Source of the DNA: Caryophanales bacterium UBA6769
GTDB taxonomy: Bacteria > Bacillota > Bacilli > Bacillales > UBA6769
NCBI GenBank assembly: GCA_002453275.1
Contig: DKGN01000029.1
Coordinates: 1-10,454, forward strand
Direction: 5' to 3'
Length of the DNA: 10,454 bases
Part shown: positions 6,332-10,454 of the stretch, piece by piece
Position numbering within the stretch: the first letter of the stretch is position 1
How the letters are laid out: every line of letters begins with the position of its first letter
Made by a program: the position numbers and the translations under genes
The notes under the pieces: generated by a model
What the model saw: the letters and a program-made list of their open reading frames with translations, nothing else
Databases searched by the model: none
What the model was told of the DNA's origin: nothing

Positions 6332-7450
6332 ATGACAGCAACCCGTGGATTGGAAGGAGTCGTAGCGACAAATTCCGCTGTAAGCTCAATTATTGATGAT
6401 GTACTTACTTACAGAGGATTCAATATTGATGATTTAGCGGAGCACGCTAGTTTTGAAGAAGTGATTTATTTATTATGGAACGATAAACTTCCTACAAAAT
6501 CTGAACTTGATGAATTGAAGGAGCAATTAACACAACATACCTCAATTCCAAATGAAATCATCGAACAAATGAAATCATATCCAATTAACGATGTGCATCC
6601 AATGGCTGCTTTACGTACATCTGTTTCTGCTTTGGCTTTGTATGATCGTGATGCTGACACGATGGACGAGGAAGCGAATTATGAAAAAGCAATAAAAATC
6701 CAAGCCAAAGTCTCAACAATCGTAGCTGCCTTTGCAAGAATTCGAAATGGACAAGAACCAATACAACCAAAGCAAGGCTTAAGCTATGCAGCAAACTTTT
6801 TATATATGCTATCAGGAGAAGAACCTGATGAAATATCAGAGACGGCTTTTAATAAAGCTCTCGTTCTGCATGCAGACCATGAGTTAAATGCTTCTACCTT
6901 TACTGCACGGGTATGCGTAGCAACCCTATCAGATATTTATTCCGGAATTACAGGTGCGATTGGTGCACTTAAAGGGCCACTTCATGGTGGGGCGAACGAA
7001 CAAGTAATGAAGATGCTTTCAGAAATCGAGAAACCTGAAAATATTAGACCATATCTTGACAACGCATTTGCAAACAAAGAGAAAATTATGGGCTTCGGTC
7101 ATCGTGTCTATCAAAAAGGCGATCCTCGTGCAAAACATCTTCGTGAAATGTCGAAAAAATTAACCGGTATTACTGGGGAGACAAAATGGTACGACATGTC
7201 GATTAAAATAGAAGAGATCATTCAAGGTGAAAAAGGATTAGTCCCAAATGTTGATTTCTACTCAGCGTCTGTATACCATAGCCTCGGTATTGATCACGAT
7301 TTATTTACACCAATTTTTGCAATTAGCCGAGTATCTGGATGGGCAGCGCATATTTTAGAACAATATAGCGACAATCGTCTCATTCGTCCACGAGCAGAAT
7401 ATATAGGAAAAGTAAATCAAAAGTACGTTCCAATCGAAAAACGCGCATAA
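6332..7450 (+). CDS. citZ: Citrate synthase (CitZ type)
   Basis: It condenses acetyl-CoA and oxaloacetate to citrate, the entry step of the TCA cycle, in the cytosol. The start is ATG 6332, with GGGAG (6318-6322) 9 nt upstream; a TTG directly before it is less likely. The 372-aa length equals that of the B. subtilis CitZ protein. Marks: YRGFNIDDLAEHASFEEVIYLLW (27-49), HADHELNASTF (180-190), GPLHGGANE (215-223) with catalytic H218, GFGHRVYQKGDPRAKHLR (254-271) with H257, and VDFYSASVYHSLG (307-319) with catalytic D308. It lacks the N-terminal extension of NADH-sensitive Gram-negative enzymes. Linkage to icd and mdh marks it as the main citrate synthase. 2-Methylcitrate synthase is a close relative and cannot be excluded as a side activity. 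In Bacillus citZ is repressed by CcpA and CcpC. Confidence 0.96.
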   Translation: MTATRGLEGVVATNSAVSSIIDDVLTYRGFNIDDLAEHASFEEVIYLLWNDKLPTKSELDELKEQLTQHTSIPNEIIEQMKSYPINDVHPMAALRTSVSALALYDRDADTMDEEANYEKAIKIQAKVSTIVAAFARIRNGQEPIQPKQGLSYAANFLYMLSGEEPDEISETAFNKALVLHADHELNASTFTARVCVATLSDIYSGITGAIGALKGPLHGGANEQVMKMLSEIEKPENIRPYLDNAFANKEKIMGFGHRVYQKGDPRAKHLREMSKKLTGITGETKWYDMSIKIEEIIQGEKGLVPNVDFYSASVYHSLGIDHDLFTPIFAISRVSGWAAHILEQYSDNRLIRPRAEYIGKVNQKYVPIEKRA

Positions 7451-7451
7451 T

Positions 7452-7483
7452 AAAAGGGGGGAGGGTCATTCCTCCTTTTTTTG
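7452..7483 (+). terminator. Terminator or attenuator after citZ
   Basis: GGAGG (7460-7464) pairs with CCTCC (7471-7475) across a short loop. The stem is extended by G-T and A-T pairs on the outside, and seven Ts (7476-7482) follow directly. It lies 2 nt after the citZ stop. The T-run is shared with the palindrome immediately downstream, so read-through to icd may be partial and adjustable. Confidence 0.75.
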
Positions 7484-7500
7484 TTCATATGAACAAAAAA
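7477..7500. repeat. Perfect 24-bp palindrome between citZ and icd
   Basis: The left half TTTTTTGTTCAT (7477-7488) is the exact reverse complement of the right half (7489-7500). The core is TTGTTCATATGAACAA. As RNA it forms an A/U-rich hairpin using the same Us that serve the preceding terminator; as DNA it could be an operator. The 8-mer TGTTCATA within it recurs at 7562-7569. Confidence 0.8.
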
Positions 7501-7674
7501 GACGCTAGGTAGAAAGTGACGTGTCATAAACCCGAAATTCGTTGTAATAGGGGAAATAATCTGTTCATAATAAGTTAGAAACACGTGAAAACAAGTACCC
7601 TTTTTTACAGAAAAGTCAGTAAATTCACGTGCCGTTTTTGTTGTGTTATCAAGGCATTATTTTAATTCTTATGT
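7501..7674. other. citZ-icd spacer with a CACGTGAA/TTCACGTG inverted repeat
   Basis: No coding region is seen in this stretch. An 8-bp inverted repeat has arms at 7582-7589 (CACGTGAA) and 7624-7631 (TTCACGTG), 34 nt apart, each containing the palindrome CACGTG. It ends about 45 bp before the icd -10. It could be a pair of half-sites or simply chance. Confidence 0.4.
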
Positions 7675-7680
7675 TATAAT
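7672..7680 (+). promoter_or_regulatory. icd: icd promoter, extended -10 type
   Basis: TGTTATAAT gives a TGn extension plus a perfect TATAAT (7675-7680). The -35 region is poor (AAGGCA at 18 nt spacing), as is common for extended -10 promoters. Predicted start is near 7687, giving a leader of about 35 nt that holds AGGAGG (7706-7711). It would let icd-mdh be transcribed separately from citZ. Confidence 0.65.
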
Positions 7681-7721
7681 ACACGTTGTGTGCATAAATT
7701 ACATGAGGAGGTTTTTTCTCG

Positions 7722-8993
7722 ATGGCAAATGGTGAAAAGATAACAGTACAAAATGGTGATTTAAACGTCCCTAACAATCCGATCATTCCTTATATTGAAG
7801 GTGATGGAATTGGACCGGATATTTGGGCCGCAGCTTCACGTGTACTTGATGCAGCTGTCGAAAAAGCTTACAACGGTGAAAAGAAAGTTGTTTGGAAAGA
7901 AGTGCTTGCTGGTGAGAAAGCACATAATCAAACTGGTTCATGGCTTCCAGATGAAACGTTAGACACGATTCGCGACTACATAATTGCGATCAAAGGACCA
8001 CTTACAACACCAATTGGTGGAGGTTTCCGTTCACTTAACGTTGCGTTAAGACAAGAGCTTGATTTATTTGCATGTGTACGTCCTGTACGTTGGTTCCAAG
8101 GTGTTCCATCTCCTATCAAGCGTCCTGACCTCTGTGACATGGTTATTTTCCGTGAAAACACAGAAGACATTTACGCAGGAATTGAATATCAAGAAGGAAC
8201 AGACGAAGTTAAAAAGCTCGTTGACTTCTTGCAAAATGAAATGGGCACAAAAAACATTCGATTCCCTGAAACATCTGGAATCGGGATTAAGCCAATTTCC
8301 GAAGAAGGAACGAAACGACTCGTACGCTCAGCAATCGAGTATGCAATAACTGAAGGCCGTAAAAGCGTAACTCTCGTTCATAAAGGAAACATTATGAAAT
8401 TTACTGAAGGCGCGTTTAAAGACTGGGGATACGAAGTCGCAGAAGAAGAGTTTGGCGACAAAGTGTTCACATGGGCTGAATACGATCGCATCGTTGAGAA
8501 AGAAGGACAAGATGCGGCGAACAAGGCACAAGCAGAAGCGGAAGCAGCTGGTAAAATCATCATTAAAGACGCGATTGCAGATATTTTCTTGCAACTTATT
8601 TTAACGCGTCCAGCTGAATACGATGTTGTTGCAACAATGAACCTAAATGGAGACTATATTTCTGATGCGCTTGCCGCTCAAGTTGGTGGTATCGGAATTG
8701 CACCAGGTGCAAATATTAACTATGAAACAGGTCATGCTATTTTTGAAGCTACTCATGGTACTGCTCCAAAATATGCTGGTCAAGACAAGGTGAACCCATC
8801 ATCTGTCCTTTTATCTGGTGTTTTAATGTTAGAGCACCTAGGCTGGCGAGAAGCTGCAGACCTTGTAATAAAATCAATTGAAAAAACAATTTCAGATAAA
8901 GTTGTCACGTATGACTTTGCAAGATTGATGGAAGGTGCAACTAAAGTAAAAACTTCTGAATTCGGCGATGCTTTAATTAAGAACATGGAGTAA
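7722..8993 (+). CDS. icd: NADP-dependent isocitrate dehydrogenase
   Basis: It converts isocitrate to 2-oxoglutarate and CO2, making NADPH, as a cytosolic homodimer. The 423-aa length equals B. subtilis Icd. Marks: GDGIGPDIW (27-35), substrate loop GGGFRSLNVALRQ (99-111) with S104 (the residue phosphorylated in E. coli by AceK), N106 and R110, then R120 and R144, Y151 in FRENTEDIYAG (143-153), K221, KDAIAD (282-287), metal aspartates D311 and D315, and NADP-specificity residues K350-Y351 in HGTAPKYAG (345-353) with R401. The insert with AQAEAEAAGK (269-278) matches the small clasp-domain extension seen in B. subtilis Icd. ATG 7722 has AGGAGG 10 nt upstream. It has its own promoter and is followed after 16 nt by mdh. 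The gene is also called citC in older Bacillus work. Confidence 0.97.
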   Translation: MANGEKITVQNGDLNVPNNPIIPYIEGDGIGPDIWAAASRVLDAAVEKAYNGEKKVVWKEVLAGEKAHNQTGSWLPDETLDTIRDYIIAIKGPLTTPIGGGFRSLNVALRQELDLFACVRPVRWFQGVPSPIKRPDLCDMVIFRENTEDIYAGIEYQEGTDEVKKLVDFLQNEMGTKNIRFPETSGIGIKPISEEGTKRLVRSAIEYAITEGRKSVTLVHKGNIMKFTEGAFKDWGYEVAEEEFGDKVFTWAEYDRIVEKEGQDAANKAQAEAEAAGKIIIKDAIADIFLQLILTRPAEYDVVATMNLNGDYISDALAAQVGGIGIAPGANINYETGHAIFEATHGTAPKYAGQDKVNPSSVLLSGVLMLEHLGWREAADLVIKSIEKTISDKVVTYDFARLMEGATKVKTSEFGDALIKNME

Positions 8994-9009
8994 GGAAGGA
9001 GAACTTACG

Positions 9010-9948
9010 GTGGGGATCAAACGCAAAAAAGTTTCAGTCATCGGAAGTGGATTCACAGGCTCAACAACAGCTCTTATGCTTGCACAAAAAGAAATTTGTG
9101 ATGTTGTGCTTGTAGACATTCCACAAAATGAGAATCCGACAAAAGGGAAAGCGTTGGACATGCTGCAAGCCAGCCCTGTCCAAGGCTTTGATGCAAATGT
9201 CATCGGCACTGCAGATTATAAAGATACTGCAGATTCCGATATTGTGATCATTACTGCTGGAATAGCAAGAAAGCCTGGTATGAGTCGTGACGATCTCGTG
9301 AATACAAACGCGAGTATCATGAAATCAGTCGTACAAGAAATAGTACAGTATTCTCCTGAAACGATCATCCTTGTGTTAACAAACCCAGTAGATGCTATGA
9401 CATATACGGCGTTTAAAGAATCTGGTTTTCCAAAGGAACGAGTCATTGGACAGTCAGGAGTTCTTGACACTGCTCGATTCCGTGCTTTTATTGCACAAGA
9501 ACTAAACCTATCAGTGAAAGATGTGACTGGATTTGTTCTTGGAGGGCATGGTGACGATATGGTTCCGCTCGTTCGCTATTCATATGCAGGTGGCATTCCA
9601 CTTGAAAAGTGGATAGAACCTGAAAGGTTAGAAGAGATTGTGCAACGCACACGTACAGGTGGCGGCGAAATTGTCAATTTGCTTGGAAATGGCAGTGCGT
9701 ACTATGCTCCAGCTGCATCACTTGTAGAAATGGCTGAAACGATTTTAAAAGACCAACGTCGTGTCCTACCAGTAATTGCGTATTTAGAAGGTGAGTATGG
9801 GTACAATGGTATTTACCTTGGCGTTCCAACCATTTTAGGTGGTAATGGGATTGACAGAGTTATTGAGCTTGATTTAACTGAAGAAGAAAAGAAGCAGCTC
9901 GATCAATCTGCTGATTCCGTTCGCAAAGTGATGGACGTTTTAACATAA
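9010..9948 (+). CDS. mdh: Malate dehydrogenase (NAD), LDH-like bacterial type
   Basis: It interconverts L-malate and oxaloacetate with NAD, supplying oxaloacetate to CitZ. The start is GTG 9010, with AAGGAG (8996-9001) 8 nt upstream; the N-terminus GIKRKKVSVIGSGFTG then matches B. subtilis Mdh, also 312 aa. Marks: GSGFTGS (12-18, nucleotide loop), VDIP (35-38) with D36 binding the NAD ribose, ARKPGMSRDD (86-95) with substrate arginines R87 and R93 (R87 separates malate from lactate dehydrogenases), TNPVDAMT (124-131), GVLDTARFR (150-158) with D153 and R156, and GGHGDDMVPL (178-187) with catalytic H180. It lies 16 nt after icd, with no promoter signal between, so the two form an operon that ends at the terminator near 9964. 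Confidence 0.97.
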   Translation: MGIKRKKVSVIGSGFTGSTTALMLAQKEICDVVLVDIPQNENPTKGKALDMLQASPVQGFDANVIGTADYKDTADSDIVIITAGIARKPGMSRDDLVNTNASIMKSVVQEIVQYSPETIILVLTNPVDAMTYTAFKESGFPKERVIGQSGVLDTARFRAFIAQELNLSVKDVTGFVLGGHGDDMVPLVRYSYAGGIPLEKWIEPERLEEIVQRTRTGGGEIVNLLGNGSAYYAPAASLVEMAETILKDQRRVLPVIAYLEGEYGYNGIYLGVPTILGGNGIDRVIELDLTEEEKKQLDQSADSVRKVMDVLT

Positions 9949-9963
9949 ACTTATACTTAGTAT

Positions 9964-9998
9964 GAAGAGATTCGTTTTCGCGAGTCTCTTCTTTATTT
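9964..9998 (+). terminator. Rho-independent terminator after mdh
   Basis: GAAGAGATTCG (9964-9974) pairs with CGAGTCTCTTC (9981-9991), an 11-bp stem with one T-G wobble and loop TTTTCG, followed by TTTATTTC. It sits 15 nt after the mdh stop and separates the icd-mdh unit from polA. Confidence 0.9.
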
Positions 9999-10034
9999 CA
10001 ATTCACAATTAAATAAACAAATTGAACCGTGCTT

Positions 10035-10063
10035 TTTCCATTCTTGTTTCTACGTGGTAAAAT
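10035..10063 (+). promoter_or_regulatory. polA: Candidate polA promoter
   Basis: TTTCCA (10035-10040) and TAAAAT (10058-10063) are 17 nt apart, and TGG directly before the -10 gives an extended -10. Predicted start is near 10070, leaving a leader of about 40 nt with AGGAGG at 10097-10102. Confidence 0.55.
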
Positions 10064-10110
10064 AACAAAAGAAAAGGACGGTTTTTATTTATGCTTAGGA
10101 GGTTATTTTT

Positions 10111-10454
10111 TTGAACACGGAGAACAAGAAGAAATTAGTGCTCATCGATGGGAACAGTATTTTATATCGAGCGTTTTTTGCGTTACCGCTTTTAACAAAT
10201 TCAAAAGGGATTTATACAAACGCTGTATATGGTTTTGCGCAAATGGTAATGAGAGTACTTGATGAAGAGAAACCATCGCATATTCTAGTCGCTTTTGATG
10301 CAAGTCGGAAGACGTTTCGTCACGAAAAATTCGAAGACTATAAAGGAGGAAGACAAAAAACACCTCCTGAACTATCGGAGCAAATTCCTTACGTTCATGA
10401 GTTGCTTGATGCGTTTCGGATTCCACGATATGAACTTGAAAGATATGAAGCAGA
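10111..10454 (+). CDS. polA: DNA polymerase I, N-terminal 5'-3' exonuclease part (3' end outside window)
   Basis: The gene starts at TTG 10111, set by AGGAGG (10097-10102) 8 nt upstream, and stays open to the right edge: 114 codons plus two bases of a protein usually about 870-930 aa. DNA polymerase I fills gaps and removes RNA primers in replication and repair. Only the 5'-3' (FEN-like) nuclease region is visible: LVLIDGNSILYRAFFALP (9-26) with metal aspartate D13 and R20, GIYTNAVYGF (33-42), ILVAFDASRKTFRHEKFEDYKGGRQKTP (58-85) with D63, R70, Y77 and R81. These residues keep the same numbers as in E. coli Pol I. The polymerase domain is not in view. A strong terminator after mdh and a candidate promoter suggest separate transcription. 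Confidence 0.95.
   Translation, partial: MNTENKKKLVLIDGNSILYRAFFALPLLTNSKGIYTNAVYGFAQMVMRVLDEEKPSHILVAFDASRKTFRHEKFEDYKGGRQKTPPELSEQIPYVHELLDAFRIPRYELERYEA

Noticed and set aside
1..7450. A methylcitrate-cycle (mmg/prp) operon, because an MmgE/PrpD gene and a citrate synthase both occur
   Set aside because: The citrate synthase is separated by a terminator and a divergent ytvI, is linked to icd-mdh, and matches CitZ. No methylisocitrate lyase is seen, and the CoA-transferase and crotonase do not fit that cycle.
7586..7599. Catabolite-responsive element in the icd upstream region: TGAAAACAAGTACC
   Set aside because: The left half matches, but the central CG and the final A are absent.
10029..10426. 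Open frames on both strands around the start of polA
   Set aside because: The plus-strand frame from 10029 overlaps polA in another frame and lacks a placed ribosome binding site. The minus-strand frame is antisense to the conserved exonuclease motifs. The TTG start of polA explains the region.
1..10454. Mobile elements, tRNA/rRNA genes, CRISPR repeats or toxin-antitoxin genes
   Set aside because: No transposase, integrase, regularly spaced repeats or RNA-gene signatures were seen on either strand. The spacers are short and are accounted for by promoters and terminators.

Overview
The window looks like chromosomal DNA from a member of the Bacillaceae (Firmicutes). It is AT-rich, has strong AGGAGG-type ribosome binding sites, uses TTG and GTG starts freely, and carries the linked block ytvI-citZ-icd-mdh-polA familiar from Bacillus. 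The protein lengths (YtvI 372, CitZ 372, Icd 423, Mdh 312 aa) match or nearly match the Bacillus subtilis proteins as I remember them. Genus or species cannot be settled by reading alone.

Left part (1-4931): a co-directional plus-strand catabolic gene set. It holds the 3' half of an MmgE/PrpD-family gene that enters from the left edge, a tartrate/D-malate dehydrogenase-type beta-decarboxylating dehydrogenase, a family III (CaiB/BaiF) CoA-transferase, a crotonase-fold protein of PaaG-like isomerase type, and an FMN-dependent nitronate monooxygenase/NPD-family protein. The first four are tightly packed, with gaps of 23 and 48 nt and then a 14-nt overlap. The fifth follows a 107-nt gap. The set reads as a pathway for a hydroxy- or unsaturated carboxylic acid that is activated to a CoA thioester, but the substrate cannot be named from sequence. 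A near-perfect bidirectional terminator closes it.

Middle (4930-6331): ytvI, an AI-2E-family membrane protein on the minus strand, convergent with the catabolic set and divergent from citZ. The 283-bp space between ytvI and citZ holds a perfect 14-bp palindrome, other inverted repeats, and candidate promoters in both directions.

Right part (6332-9998): the citrate-branch TCA genes citZ, icd and mdh, making citrate, 2-oxoglutarate (with NADPH) and oxaloacetate. citZ is followed by a terminator-like hairpin overlapping a perfect 24-bp palindrome. icd then has its own extended -10 promoter. icd and mdh are 16 nt apart and end at a clear terminator.

Right edge (9999-10454): a candidate promoter and the first 114 codons of polA from a TTG start. 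In B. subtilis phoP-phoR lies between mdh and polA. Here that interval is only 162 nt. No RNA gene, CRISPR array, insertion sequence or prophage element was seen, and no gene-free stretch exceeds 300 bases.
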